From: Acholoe squamosa
Lineage: Eukaryota > Annelida > Polychaeta > Phyllodocida > Polynoidae
Assembly (NCBI GenBank): GCA_949317995.1
Contig: OX439048.1
Coordinates: forward strand, 30,447,495-30,511,494
Direction: 5' to 3'
Length of the DNA stretch: 64,000 nt
Positions 23,859 through 32,693 of this stretch are shown in pieces. Under the pieces are notes generated by a model. The model was not told the DNA's origin, ran no database searches, and saw only the letters and a list, made by a program, of their open reading frames with translations. Each line of letters begins with the position of its first letter. The first letter of the stretch is position 1. A program made the position numbers and the translations under genes.

Positions 23859-24289
23859 TGTAATGGAGTCGGCTCCGGTGGAATACGCGGGCGAGTTCGG
23901 CGGAGAGGCCGGACGTTAGTTGCAGCGGCCGACGCCGGGTGGCGCCGCGGCTAGCGAGTTAGACCATATTTGGTAGTGTGACGTCACCGGAACATCGGGG
24001 GGGTATATAAGGGCGAGCTCAGGAGGAGTCGGGGTTCGGGACTGACTAGGGAGAAAGCGGGGAAGACGTACGGTGAGGCAGCAGGAAGCCAGTAATAGCC
24101 GAGACGCCGGGATCCGACTGAGAGTGGGTTCGCCGCCGGAAGTGCTAGAGAGGGTTAGCTGCCGCCGCACGAGCCGTCGTCACACGGGATCGGCGTACCT
24201 AAGCCCACAGGGCGGGCCGGGATGTGGCCCATGAATAAAAGTATTTAAGTCGTTAACTCGTAACTCGGTGTTCATCCTTATTTATTACA
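23859..24289 (+). repeat. 5' LTR
   Basis: 431 bp, TGTAATGG to TTATTACA. It contains TGACGTCA (23979-23986), TATATAA (24004-24010) and AATAAA (24234-24239). This gives a U3 promoter and an R/U5 with a polyadenylation signal. The 84-codon minus-strand ORF inside is the same in both LTRs and is taken as incidental. Confidence 0.93.
23979..24010 (+). promoter_or_regulatory. LTR promoter: CRE palindrome and TATA box
   Basis: A perfect TGACGTCA lies 17 bp upstream of TATATAA. Such spacing suggests a CREB/ATF-type site next to a Pol II TATA promoter. Factor binding is inferred. Confidence 0.65.
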
Positions 24290-24290
24290 T

Positions 24291-24308
24291 TGGTGACAGC
24301 GGTGGCGC
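24291..24308 (+). other. Probable primer binding site
   Basis: TGGTGACAGCGGTGGCGC begins 1 nt after the 5' LTR. TGG would pair with a tRNA CCA end. The matching tRNA cannot be named without the host tRNA set. Confidence 0.6.
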
Positions 24309-24359
24309 GTATCCGGTGGTTGCTGGTTCGAACCCTGGGGCTGCGCGCTATATTTAAGG

Positions 24360-25643
24360 ATGGCATCGAAACGGACGCCGGGGTCGGCGGGGACCCGGTT
24401 GGAGGAGTATTTGGGGGCGGGTAAACGGGGCAGCCTCCTCGATGTATCGGAGGAAGGGGTGGTGATACGCCGCCCGGGGCTGGGCGATAATAAGGGAAGT
24501 TCGACCGGAAGCGAAGAGCCGGGGCCTCCGCCGGAAAGGCGGGAGGGGAGTAGGAGTCGGTTTCAGGAGGTCTATGAAGCGTGGAAGAGGGGGCCCACCG
24601 ATAGCCCAGCTAGACGGACCTGGCGCTCCGGGGAGACGGTCGACCAGGGGGATGGGGCCCCCACCGACAGTGAAGCTGATCGGGTCTTGTCCGGGGTGAG
24701 TCGGTCACAGAATGCGGCAGTGGGGGGACAGCTGCTAGCGGCTGTCCCACAGGGACCCGCAGGGAGACTAGAGGAGGGGTTCGTGCCCCGACGGGTGGAG
24801 AAACCGGCGGTTATGCCGGGGAAGTTCGATGGGACTACTAACCTGGACGAGTTTCTGGCGCACTTTGATTTGTGCGTGCGTGCCAACAAGTGGACGGACG
24901 AGGAGGCAGGAGTGTTTTTAGGCATTAGCCTCTCGGGGGTTGCTCGTCGCTTGTTGTCATCGGTGAACCCCTCGGAGGGGGGAGGTTACGCTCGGTTACG
25001 GGCTGCCCTGGTTAACAGATTTCAGCCCCCCAATCAGGTGGAAAGCTATAAGGCTCTCTGGAGGACACGCTACAGACAGAAGGGCGAGACACTGCATAAT
25101 CTGGCGGATGACGTTGCACGCCTGACCAGGCTGGCCTATCCGGCGGCCGATGCGGCGACCCAGGATACGATGGCGAAGGATCGGTTCCTGGAGAGTCTTA
25201 GGGATCCCCAGTTAAAGGCGTGGATTTTCCAGACTAGGCCGCGGAAGCTGTCGGAGGCACTGGAGACGGCGGTTGAGGGTCAGGCGTTTCTCGACGACAA
25301 TCAGACAATGGATAGTCGGGTCCGGTCGGTGGAGGATCCTCCGGGGGGGCCTACCGGCGGGCCGGGGTCGGCTATGGAGGAGTGGCTGAAAACCAAGCTG
25401 GATGGCTTCATGGCGTCTCTGGAGGCTCGGTTCCAGGAAAACACCACCCGGCCCCGACCCCCGCCACGGCAGAGGGGATGCTTTGAATGCGGGGACGAGG
25501 GACATTTTAAGCGCAATTGCCCCCAGTTCAGGGCGAGGGTAGCTAAGGAGAGGGCGGGGGCCGGAGACAATGCCGCGGAGGTGAATCAGGTGTCGGGAAA
25601 CTGGGGAGGGTCTCTTCTGGTGGCCGAGAAGAGGCCTCTGTAG
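24360..25643 (+). CDS. gag: Retrotransposon Gag polyprotein, 427 aa
   Basis: The start is the first ATG after the leader. Residues 1-150 are low-complexity and charged. Residues about 155-310 form the capsid-like retrotransposon gag region (NLDEFLAHFDLCVRANKW, then FLGISLSG, LVNRFQPP, and YRQKGETLHNLADDVARL). A CCHC zinc knuckle follows at C374, C377, H382, C387 (CFECGDEGHFKRNC), for RNA binding. It ends at TAG 25641-25643. The pol frame overlaps its 3' end in the -1 frame from 25547. Gag forms the particle in the cytoplasm. The 89-, 117- and 211-codon minus-strand ORFs here are composition shadows. Confidence 0.93.
   Translation: MASKRTPGSAGTRLEEYLGAGKRGSLLDVSEEGVVIRRPGLGDNKGSSTGSEEPGPPPERREGSRSRFQEVYEAWKRGPTDSPARRTWRSGETVDQGDGAPTDSEADRVLSGVSRSQNAAVGGQLLAAVPQGPAGRLEEGFVPRRVEKPAVMPGKFDGTTNLDEFLAHFDLCVRANKWTDEEAGVFLGISLSGVARRLLSSVNPSEGGGYARLRAALVNRFQPPNQVESYKALWRTRYRQKGETLHNLADDVARLTRLAYPAADAATQDTMAKDRFLESLRDPQLKAWIFQTRPRKLSEALETAVEGQAFLDDNQTMDSRVRSVEDPPGGPTGGPGSAMEEWLKTKLDGFMASLEARFQENTTRPRPPPRQRGCFECGDEGHFKRNCPQFRARVAKERAGAGDNAAEVNQVSGNWGGSLLVAEKRPL
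25595..25637 (+). promoter_or_regulatory. -1 ribosomal frameshift signal (slippery GGGAAAC plus stem-loop)
   Basis: The slippery heptamer G GGA AAC (25595-25601) is in the correct gag phase. After a 6-nt spacer there is an 11-bp stem (25608-25618 with 25627-25637, two G-U pairs) and an 8-nt loop. Loop GGCC (25622-25625) can pair with GGCC at 25647-25650, giving a possible H-type pseudoknot. The layout matches retroviral -1 sites. Confidence 0.85.
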
Positions 25644-28600
25644 ACAGGCCGAAGGAATGGATCGGGCGCCGGGAGCGCACGGGTAATGGCTTGGAGCTGA
25701 CAGGCGGGTTGTGGGGTAAGGGTATACAGCTCCTGGTGGACACCGGAGCCACGGTGAATTTGCTGTCGGCCAAGTGGTGGCACGGTGCCGGATCGCCGGG
25801 GGAGCTGCAGCCGCATAAGGGGAGATTGACGACGGCGGACGGGACACCTATTGAGGTAGAGGGTAAAGTGACGACATTGCTGATGGGAGGAGGAGCAGAG
25901 CGGCCCGTTAGTTTCCTGGTAGCGGATATTGGGGCGGAGGGTATCCTAGGGGCTGAGTTCGTCCGGCAGGAGAAAGCGGTCGTGGATCTGGCCGGCGAAA
26001 GGCTGCTGTGGGCGGACTTTGGCGACACCAGATGTCGGGTCGTTAGTAGCGGTACGGCGGTAGTACCAGGCCGGCGGGAAGTCATAGTGGAAGGAAGGGT
26101 CGAGGGGCAGTGGTCCCCCGGTAGGACGGGCCTAGTGGAGGGGCTTGACGGAGTAGAGATGAATCGTGGATTCCGGGTGGGGCGCACTCTGGTGAGCCCC
26201 GATGAGTCTACGGTGCCGATACTGATCTTCAACCCCGGACAGGAGCCGGTGACCCTTTACGAGGGGATGGGGTTAGCCACGCTCGATGGGGTGGAGATGC
26301 CGTCGACGGTGGACCGCGGGGAGGAGGTGCGGATGATTGCCACGGCCGGGGGACCCACGGAGGACGGAGACGCCTGGTGCACCGAGTTGTTGGCCGGCTC
26401 TCCGATAGAGGATAAGGGACCATGGGTGGCCATGCTGCGTCGCCGCCGGGCTTCCTTCCAGTTGTCCGCCGGCGAGTTGGGGCACACCACCCTAGTCTCC
26501 CACCGGATTGATACCGGGGGGGCGGCGCCGGTCAAGTTGCCACCACGGAGGCTGGCACCTCACCGCCGGGAGATAGTGGACGCTGAGGTGGATGCCATGT
26601 TAGCCCAGGGGGTGATAGAAAGGAGCCAGGGGCCGTGGGCCTCCCCCGTTGTGCTGGTACGGAAAAAGGATGGGCGAATGAGGTTCTGTGTAGATTACCG
26701 TAGAGTAAACGATTTGACCAGGAAGGATGCATACCCGTTGCCTAGGATCGATGATTCCCTGGATTCCATGGCGGGGGCCAAATGGTTCTCCACTTTGGAT
26801 CTGGCATCGGGATACTGGCAGGTGGAAATGGACCCTCGGGATAAGGAGAAGACGGCCTTTTCCACACACAGAGGGCTCTACCAGTTTCGGGTGATGCCAT
26901 TCGGGCTCTGCAATGCGCCCAGCACATTTGAGCGCCTTATGGAAGTGGTTATGGAGGGGATGCAGTGGTCGGAATGTCTAGTATATCTGGACGACATCAT
27001 TGTGTTCTCGCCTGACCTCCCCACTCATCTCCGGCGGTTGGAGGCCGTGTTGGAACGTCTGGAAGGCGCCGGCCTGAAGATCAAGCCCTCCAAGTGTCAG
27101 CTGGTCCGTCCCAGCGTATCTTTTTTGGGACACATAGTGGACGAGCGGGGCGTGAGCACCGACCCGGAGAAAGTGGCGGCGGTCGCCGAGTGGCCGGTTC
27201 CCACCTCTATTTCGGAAGTCAGGAGTTTCCTGGGGCTTTGCGGGTATTACCGGGGTTTCGTGGCCGACTTTGCGTCGGTGGCCAAGCCGCTGTCCCTCCT
27301 CACCGAAAAGAACAAAACTTTCCGGTGGGATCGGAGTTGCGCGGAGGCTTTCCATACCCTGAAGGCCAGGCTGGTGGCGGCGCCAGTGTTGGCGTACCCA
27401 TCCGGCGAGGGGCCCCTGGCACTGGACACCGACGCCAGTGATCTAGGCCTAGGAGCGGTGATATCCCAGGAGCAAGGAGGAGTGGAGAGGGTACTGGCCT
27501 ACGCCAGCCGTACCCTGACTAGGCCGGAGAAGAATTATTGCGTCACTAGGCGGGAGATGCTGGCCGTGGTATTCGGGCTTAAGAAGTTTCGACACTATCT
27601 GGTGGGGAGGCACATAAAGATTCGGACCGACCATGCGGCGCTCCGCTGGCTGTTGGGTTTCAAAGAGCCGGAGGGGCAGGTGGCCCGTTGGCTTCAGCTG
27701 ATAGGAACCTACGACTACCACATTGAGCACCGGCCGGGCCGGCTACACGGCAACGCCGATGGGCTGTCTCGGCGCCCTTGCCGCCAGTGTGGGTGGGGTA
27801 GGTCGGAGGAGGCCCAGGGGGAATGTTGTCGAGTAGTAACGAGAGCCCAGGGACCGGTGGAGGATGATACGGAAGGGGGCTGGAGGTGTCAGCAGCTGAA
27901 GGATCCTCTCCTCTCGCGGGTGAGTGCCTGGTTGAAGGGGGAGGAAGTCCCCGGAGCAAACGATTTAGCGAAGGAGCCATACGAGGTGAGGGCCTTGGTG
28001 GCACAGTTGGGGCGGTTGGAGACGAGGGCCGGCTGCCTGGGACGCATCTGGTGGGAGCCAGGGGGGAGGTCCACCTTCCAAATACTGGTGCCAGCCTCTA
28101 GGAGGGAGGAGGCGATGCGAGAGTCCCATGGCGCACCCTTGTCCTGCCATTTCGGGCGAGAAAAGTCCATCCGGCGCCTCCAGCAGTCGTACTACTGGCC
28201 GGACTACCGCCGAGATATGACGTTATGGTGTGCCACCTGCCCGGACTGCCTCCGCCGGAAGAAGCCCACCCACCCTGCGAAGGCTATGATGAGGCACCAA
28301 CCGGTGGGAGGTACATTGGAGAGGGTGGCTATGGACCTGCTGGGCCCCCTCCCGAGAACCCCGAGAGACAACAGGCACATTCTAGTGATAATGGACTATT
28401 TTACTCGATGGGCGGAGGCCGTGGCTTTGCCGGACCAGGAGGCAGCTACGGTGGCCAGGGGTTTCGTTACCGAATTCGTGTGCCGCCTGGGCCCCCCGGC
28501 GGTCATCCACACCGATCAGGGCAGGAATTTTCAATCCGCCCTATTTCGAGAGGTACAGGTCCTGCTGGGGACGGCCCAGACTAGAACATGCCCATACAAC

Positions 28601-31600
28601 CCCAAGTCAGACGGCTTGGTGGAGAGGTTCAATAGGACCTTGGAAGCCATGTTGGCGATGACGGTGGACAGCAACCATAAGGATTGGGACCTGCAGCTCC
28701 CCTTTGTGATGGCAGCCTACCGGTCCTCGGTGCAGGCCTCTACCAACCAGACGCCTAATTGTCTGATGTTGGGGAGGGAGACTCAGGCGCCTTTGGCTTT
28801 GTTGTACCCGGACCGCGCCCCGGGCCGGCCAGTGGATCCGCAGGACTTTGTGGCCGAGTTGCAGTTCAGGATGGCTCAGGCCCATCAGTATGCACGGGAA
28901 CGGACTGGGGCGAGCGTACGGCGCCAGGAGCGCTCATACTCCGGCCGAGTGAGGGGGGAGACTTTGGAGGAAGGCGATCAGGTCTATTATTTGGTACCTA
29001 AGAGGGAGATTGGGAAGTCGTCTAAGCTCCTGCTCCCATACACCGGACCGTGGACCGTGAGTAGGGCGCTGGGGGGGCCGGTATTCGAGATCCGGGACGG
29101 CCGGGTAACGAAAGTGGTACATAGGGACCTACTGAAGAAGGTTCCACGCCGGGAACCTGCGCGGGAAGTCGTTCGGGTGCTGCGTTCCGACCCGGACTCA
29201 CCGGGGACAAGCGGAGATCCGGGTACTTACCGTTTTCCCGCCCTGCGGGGGGTGACGTCACTGATGGCGGAGACAGACGGGGTACGAGCAGGTCGAGGAC
29301 GGCGGTTGTGGGCCTCGTACATTCCCTGGTTCCTGGAAAGAGAAAAAGGAGAATTAGCAAGGGTACCGGAAATCAGCAACAGAGGGGTAGGAGTGGAGCC
29401 CGGAGGGGAGAAAAACAGACTTACCGTGGTGCCCGGTGGGGGAAGGGGACTGAACAGTAGAGGGGTCGGAAAAGGGCGCGGGGCCCCCGGAGGCGGCTGG
29501 AAGGATCGGTGCCAAGTTGGGAAAGGACACGGTGCCCCCAGAGGCGGACGAGGGGATTGTTGCCAGGTAGGGGGCCGGTACGCCAGGACCCCTATTTCTG
29601 TCCCGGTGGGGTTGGTCGAGCAGAGGTGGGAGGAGAGCGACGAGGAGTGGATTCGTTTCAGGCCGAGGTGCCGGGGTGTGGAAGTGGTACGGTGGATTCC
29701 GGTGGAGCAGCCGCCACAGTTGCGAGGGGATTGGTATATGAGACAGGAGGGAGAGAGCCCCCGCACGATGTCTATGAGGGTGAGAGACATAGTGTTAGGA
29801 AAGAAGCGGCGCCACGAGGAGGAAGACCGCCGTAGGCACATCTGGGACCGCCGGGAGCCCTATCGGGAGGACGTCTGGCGCCGTGACCTATTTCCGCGGG
29901 CGGATGTAGGTCACCGCCCAGAACGAGGCTCGCGTCCATCTTCATTTTCAAACCGGCCAACGGTGCACGATCGGCGGAGCGAGAGTAACACAGACTTTGC
30001 GACAGAAATGGGGCCTAAAAAGGGCGAAAAAGGACGGAGTGGGGTGGCGAGGACCCCCAAGAAGAAGTCGCCAGCTAAGAAGCGGCATACATGCCCGGAA
30101 CCGGGGTGTATGGTCACAACGGGGCGGCTGGACACTCTGAAGAGGCATCTGAGCCTACACGCCGGGGCAGGACCAGGATGGGACTGCCCGGCGGAGGGCT
30201 GCGAGTTGCAGGTGAGGGGGAAGAGGCACAAAGAGCTCTGGAAGCACATGTGCGCCAAACATCCAACGCACCCCTGGAGCATCTATGAGAAGATCCCGGA
30301 CCCGACGGAGATTCAATACCGTCGGAAGCTACCAGAGGCCACCCAGTCCGAGGGGGAGGAAGAGGATGAGGACGATGGCTCCAGGTCCCCCCGCCCGGCG
30401 GTGGCGAGTAAGGTGGTGGTGCCGGCCCCTGGGAAATCAGTGGAGGTGGGTCAGCGCAGCAGGGGTGAGAAGAGGGGCCCGTCCACATCGCGGGAAAGCA
30501 GCTGGGAGAAGGACTCGGTCTGCGACATCGGGGAGGGCAGTGACGCCGACGACCTCCCTCTGACGGCAAGAGTCGCCGCATCCCCGAAGGGATCGGGCTC
30601 CGGAGGGCCTACGGCCGCAGCGCCAAAGAGGCCGAAGAGGGACGAAGCCGCGGGGGTCCCAGCCGCGTCGGTGGGGGGAGGAGGACCGATAGACGAGGCG
30701 GTCCTGAGCGAGATGTTGGGGGGCGGGGTGACGGACGTGCTGGAGGTGCCGGCCGAGGCCACAAGCGGGGGGACGGCGGTGTCTGGAGGCACCACGGAGC
30801 AGCAGCATCGGGAGTGGTTGGCGGCCATGTACCACCTGCCGGTGGACCACCCGATCCTAGCCATGGTCTCACCTCCCTCCCCGGCGGGGGCTCCGGGCGC
30901 GCGGCCTCCCCAGGAGATGACTCCGCCAGGGACCCGGCCACGGCTACAGAGGCGGTTTACCTCGCCGGTACACCGGTCCGATTCCCAGCAGGTCACCCCG
31001 CAGCTGGAGACCAGTCCGGTCGGCCCAGCAGGCGAGCTGGACGCGAACCTCATCGGCGGGGAGGACCGCAGGAGGGTGGTCACTGCAGAGGCCCCGGTGC
31101 TCCCAACGCCGGAGGAGACGACGCCGGTGGAGCCCACACGCCCGCGGACCCCCAGAGCGAGAGGTGACCTCGCTAAGGAAGTCCAGGCCAAGAGAGAAAG
31201 CTACCAGCGGAGGATGGCCGGGGGGGACGACGACGAGGTGGCGACGTCAGCGGTGGAGAAGAGGAAAGCCCGGCCCCTGGTAGCCCTGGAACAGTCCTTC
31301 AGGGAGGCAGAGGATGGGCAGGCGTCCGCCGGGACAGGGGGCGACCGGTCGGCGGACCAGCAGTCGGCGGGGGAAGTGGCTGGGCCTGAGGCGCCACGGG
31401 AGGAGAGAGAGAGACAGAAAATAGACGAGAAACGAGTAGCGGAGGCCGAGAAGAAGAAGAGGGAGGAGGAGAAGAAGGCAGAAGCCGAGAAGAAAAAGAG
31501 GGAGGAGGAGACCGAGAAGAAAAAGAGGGAGGAGGAGAGGAGAGCGGCGGAAGAGGAGAAGCGGGCGGCCGAAGCGGATAGGAAAAGGAAGGCGGCGGAA

Positions 31601-32518
31601 GCCGAGAAGGCAAAGAAGGAACAGAGGAAGGCAGAGGAGGAAAGGCGGGTGGCTGAGGCCAGTAGGAGAAAGAGGGAGGAGGAAGAGAGGAGAAAGAGGG
31701 AAGCAGAGGAAAGCAAAAGAAGGCAGGAACAAGAGAGCAGGAGGGTGGCGGAGGAGAAAGAGGAGAAAAGGAAGAGGGAGGAACAGAAACTGGCAGAGGA
31801 GAAGGCGAGTAAGAAGAGGAAAGAGGAAAAAAGGTTAGCAGAAGAGAGAGAGGAGAAGAAACGAAAGGAGGAAAGAGAGGAAAAGAAACGCCGGGAAGAG
31901 AAAAGGTTGGAAAGAGAGAAGGAGGAGAGGAAGCGCCGGGAGAAAGACCAGGAAAAAAGGCGGAAGGAGGAGGACGAAGACAGGCGTTGGGCGGAGAGGG
32001 AGAGACAGAGAGAGAGGGAGGGGAAAGAATACTGGCCCTCCAGTAGCGATGAGTCCCAGCTCGACGCCGGGTCGCGCCACGCCGGGGTCAGGGGGCCAGC
32101 GCCGAGACCACCGGGAGGGCTGGCTGCAGCGGCGGGGGTCTTACCAATGGGCCCGGACATCGGAGGACAGCTCCCTAGGCCATTCCCGGGGTGGGGAGAT
32201 GGGTTCCCCAGGGGCCCGGTGACCATCCCGTGGTTAGAGGAGGGAGGCACGGCGGCAGAGAGGTGGAGGACGGGAAATAGGCCCAACGAGGAGTGGGGTC
32301 CCACTGTGCCGGTTTCAGGGCGCCACCACCGGTGGGAGGACGTGCTCGGGGGAGATCTGGTTCAGGTGAACCAGTTGTACCAGACGGTCTACCGCCGGAG
32401 GGTGAGTACCACAAAGAATACGCTTGTAATAGACCAAGAACGGGTAGAGAGGTATAGTGGTCAGCAGATACGACAGCTGTCAGTAGACGAACGGATCAAA
32501 TGCATGTTGGCAGAGTAG
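25601..32518 (+). CDS. pol: Retrotransposon Pol: PR-RT-RH-IN plus C2H2/coiled-coil extension
   Basis: Expressed by -1 shift from gag; no ATG opens it. Numbering here is from 25691. The protease has DTGA at 17-20. RT has D370 (LDLASGYWQ) and YLDD 432-435. RNase H starts about 575 with TDASDLGLGA. Integrase has an HHCC region (HFGREKSIRRL, then CATCPDC) and catalytic D882, D942, E978 (DX35E). A GPY-like module (YTGPWTV) follows. No chromodomain was seen. From about 1150 the frame continues to 2275. It contains an Arg/Gly-rich segment, C2H2 fingers C1468-C1473-H1486-H1490 and C1499-C1504-H1519-H1524, a Pro/Ser-rich disordered stretch, and a charged Lys/Glu/Arg coiled coil (about 1905-2113). A final domain ends at TAG 32516-32518. 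The extension occupies the env position but shows no TM segment. Its function is unknown. Confidence 0.9.
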   Translation: MGRVSSGGREEASVDRPKEWIGRRERTGNGLELTGGLWGKGIQLLVDTGATVNLLSAKWWHGAGSPGELQPHKGRLTTADGTPIEVEGKVTTLLMGGGAERPVSFLVADIGAEGILGAEFVRQEKAVVDLAGERLLWADFGDTRCRVVSSGTAVVPGRREVIVEGRVEGQWSPGRTGLVEGLDGVEMNRGFRVGRTLVSPDESTVPILIFNPGQEPVTLYEGMGLATLDGVEMPSTVDRGEEVRMIATAGGPTEDGDAWCTELLAGSPIEDKGPWVAMLRRRRASFQLSAGELGHTTLVSHRIDTGGAAPVKLPPRRLAPHRREIVDAEVDAMLAQGVIERSQGPWASPVVLVRKKDGRMRFCVDYRRVNDLTRKDAYPLPRIDDSLDSMAGAKWFSTLDLASGYWQVEMDPRDKEKTAFSTHRGLYQFRVMPFGLCNAPSTFERLMEVVMEGMQWSECLVYLDDIIVFSPDLPTHLRRLEAVLERLEGAGLKIKPSKCQLVRPSVSFLGHIVDERGVSTDPEKVAAVAEWPVPTSISEVRSFLGLCGYYRGFVADFASVAKPLSLLTEKNKTFRWDRSCAEAFHTLKARLVAAPVLAYPSGEGPLALDTDASDLGLGAVISQEQGGVERVLAYASRTLTRPEKNYCVTRREMLAVVFGLKKFRHYLVGRHIKIRTDHAALRWLLGFKEPEGQVARWLQLIGTYDYHIEHRPGRLHGNADGLSRRPCRQCGWGRSEEAQGECCRVVTRAQGPVEDDTEGGWRCQQLKDPLLSRVSAWLKGEEVPGANDLAKEPYEVRALVAQLGRLETRAGCLGRIWWEPGGRSTFQILVPASRREEAMRESHGAPLSCHFGREKSIRRLQQSYYWPDYRRDMTLWCATCPDCLRRKKPTHPAKAMMRHQPVGGTLERVAMDLLGPLPRTPRDNRHILVIMDYFTRWAEAVALPDQEAATVARGFVTEFVCRLGPPAVIHTDQGRNFQSALFREVQVLLGTAQTRTCPYNPKSDGLVERFNRTLEAMLAMTVDSNHKDWDLQLPFVMAAYRSSVQASTNQTPNCLMLGRETQAPLALLYPDRAPGRPVDPQDFVAELQFRMAQAHQYARERTGASVRRQERSYSGRVRGETLEEGDQVYYLVPKREIGKSSKLLLPYTGPWTVSRALGGPVFEIRDGRVTKVVHRDLLKKVPRREPAREVVRVLRSDPDSPGTSGDPGTYRFPALRGVTSLMAETDGVRAGRGRRLWASYIPWFLEREKGELARVPEISNRGVGVEPGGEKNRLTVVPGGGRGLNSRGVGKGRGAPGGGWKDRCQVGKGHGAPRGGRGDCCQVGGRYARTPISVPVGLVEQRWEESDEEWIRFRPRCRGVEVVRWIPVEQPPQLRGDWYMRQEGESPRTMSMRVRDIVLGKKRRHEEEDRRRHIWDRREPYREDVWRRDLFPRADVGHRPERGSRPSSFSNRPTVHDRRSESNTDFATEMGPKKGEKGRSGVARTPKKKSPAKKRHTCPEPGCMVTTGRLDTLKRHLSLHAGAGPGWDCPAEGCELQVRGKRHKELWKHMCAKHPTHPWSIYEKIPDPTEIQYRRKLPEATQSEGEEEDEDDGSRSPRPAVASKVVVPAPGKSVEVGQRSRGEKRGPSTSRESSWEKDSVCDIGEGSDADDLPLTARVAASPKGSGSGGPTAAAPKRPKRDEAAGVPAASVGGGGPIDEAVLSEMLGGGVTDVLEVPAEATSGGTAVSGGTTEQQHREWLAAMYHLPVDHPILAMVSPPSPAGAPGARPPQEMTPPGTRPRLQRRFTSPVHRSDSQQVTPQLETSPVGPAGELDANLIGGEDRRRVVTAEAPVLPTPEETTPVEPTRPRTPRARGDLAKEVQAKRESYQRRMAGGDDDEVATSAVEKRKARPLVALEQSFREAEDGQASAGTGGDRSADQQSAGEVAGPEAPREERERQKIDEKRVAEAEKKKREEEKKAEAEKKKREEETEKKKREEERRAAEEEKRAAEADRKRKAAEAEKAKKEQRKAEEERRVAEASRRKREEEERRKREAEESKRRQEQESRRVAEEKEEKRKREEQKLAEEKASKKRKEEKRLAEEREEKKRKEEREEKKRREEKRLEREKEERKRREKDQEKRRKEEDEDRRWAERERQREREGKEYWPSSSDESQLDAGSRHAGVRGPAPRPPGGLAAAAGVLPMGPDIGGQLPRPFPGWGDGFPRGPVTIPWLEEGGTAAERWRTGNRPNEEWGPTVPVSGRHHRWEDVLGGDLVQVNQLYQTVYRRRVSTTKNTLVIDQERVERYSGQQIRQLSVDERIKCMLAE
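30008..32518 (+). CDS. Possible separately expressed C2H2 zinc-finger/coiled-coil protein within pol frame
   Basis: ATG 30008 (AGAAATGG, a favourable context) opens in the pol frame just before the basic MGPKKGEKGRSG stretch and the two C2H2 fingers. The preceding TTTGCGACAG could serve as a weak splice acceptor. LTR and gag contain donor-like GTGAGG (24069-24074) and GTGAGT (about 24696). The product would be about 836 aa. Whether it is made by splicing or only as the end of Pol is not resolved. Confidence 0.35.
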   Translation: MGPKKGEKGRSGVARTPKKKSPAKKRHTCPEPGCMVTTGRLDTLKRHLSLHAGAGPGWDCPAEGCELQVRGKRHKELWKHMCAKHPTHPWSIYEKIPDPTEIQYRRKLPEATQSEGEEEDEDDGSRSPRPAVASKVVVPAPGKSVEVGQRSRGEKRGPSTSRESSWEKDSVCDIGEGSDADDLPLTARVAASPKGSGSGGPTAAAPKRPKRDEAAGVPAASVGGGGPIDEAVLSEMLGGGVTDVLEVPAEATSGGTAVSGGTTEQQHREWLAAMYHLPVDHPILAMVSPPSPAGAPGARPPQEMTPPGTRPRLQRRFTSPVHRSDSQQVTPQLETSPVGPAGELDANLIGGEDRRRVVTAEAPVLPTPEETTPVEPTRPRTPRARGDLAKEVQAKRESYQRRMAGGDDDEVATSAVEKRKARPLVALEQSFREAEDGQASAGTGGDRSADQQSAGEVAGPEAPREERERQKIDEKRVAEAEKKKREEEKKAEAEKKKREEETEKKKREEERRAAEEEKRAAEADRKRKAAEAEKAKKEQRKAEEERRVAEASRRKREEEERRKREAEESKRRQEQESRRVAEEKEEKRKREEQKLAEEKASKKRKEEKRLAEEREEKKRKEEREEKKRREEKRLEREKEERKRREKDQEKRRKEEDEDRRWAERERQREREGKEYWPSSSDESQLDAGSRHAGVRGPAPRPPGGLAAAAGVLPMGPDIGGQLPRPFPGWGDGFPRGPVTIPWLEEGGTAAERWRTGNRPNEEWGPTVPVSGRHHRWEDVLGGDLVQVNQLYQTVYRRRVSTTKNTLVIDQERVERYSGQQIRQLSVDERIKCMLAE

Positions 32519-32693
32519 AGCAGGTGGCGGTATCCGAGTAACAGGGAACGTGGGAGACATGAGGGTAGCGGGCTGGAGGAGGGGGTAGCAGTCGAAGAGC
32601 GGGGAACGTCGGGAAGGCCTCAGGAGCGGGAGAAGAGGGGAGACAAGGAGGATGGCCTAGGGTCCTAGTCTGACGGTGTATCTTGTGTTGCAG
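32402..32693 (+). other. Candidate intron at the 3' end of the retrotransposon ORF
   Basis: Donor AGG|GTGAGT at 32402 and acceptor TCTTGTGTTGCAG ending at 32693 are both strong. The donor follows a complete codon. Removing the 292 nt, which contain the normal stop, continues the frame from 32694 to TAG 32808-32810, adding 38 residues in place of the last 38 or so. It is an alternative C-terminus if used. Confidence 0.5.

Noticed and set aside
23916..24170. 84-codon minus-strand ORF in the LTR, repeated at 33491-33745
   Set aside because: Its presence in both copies only reflects LTR identity. No domain, and it overlaps the promoter and R region.
31201..32304. 367-codon minus-strand ORF opposite the coiled-coil region of the retrotransposon
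   Set aside because: Mirror of the Lys/Glu/Arg-rich coding strand, giving a Ser/Phe/Leu-rich product. It is a composition shadow of pol.
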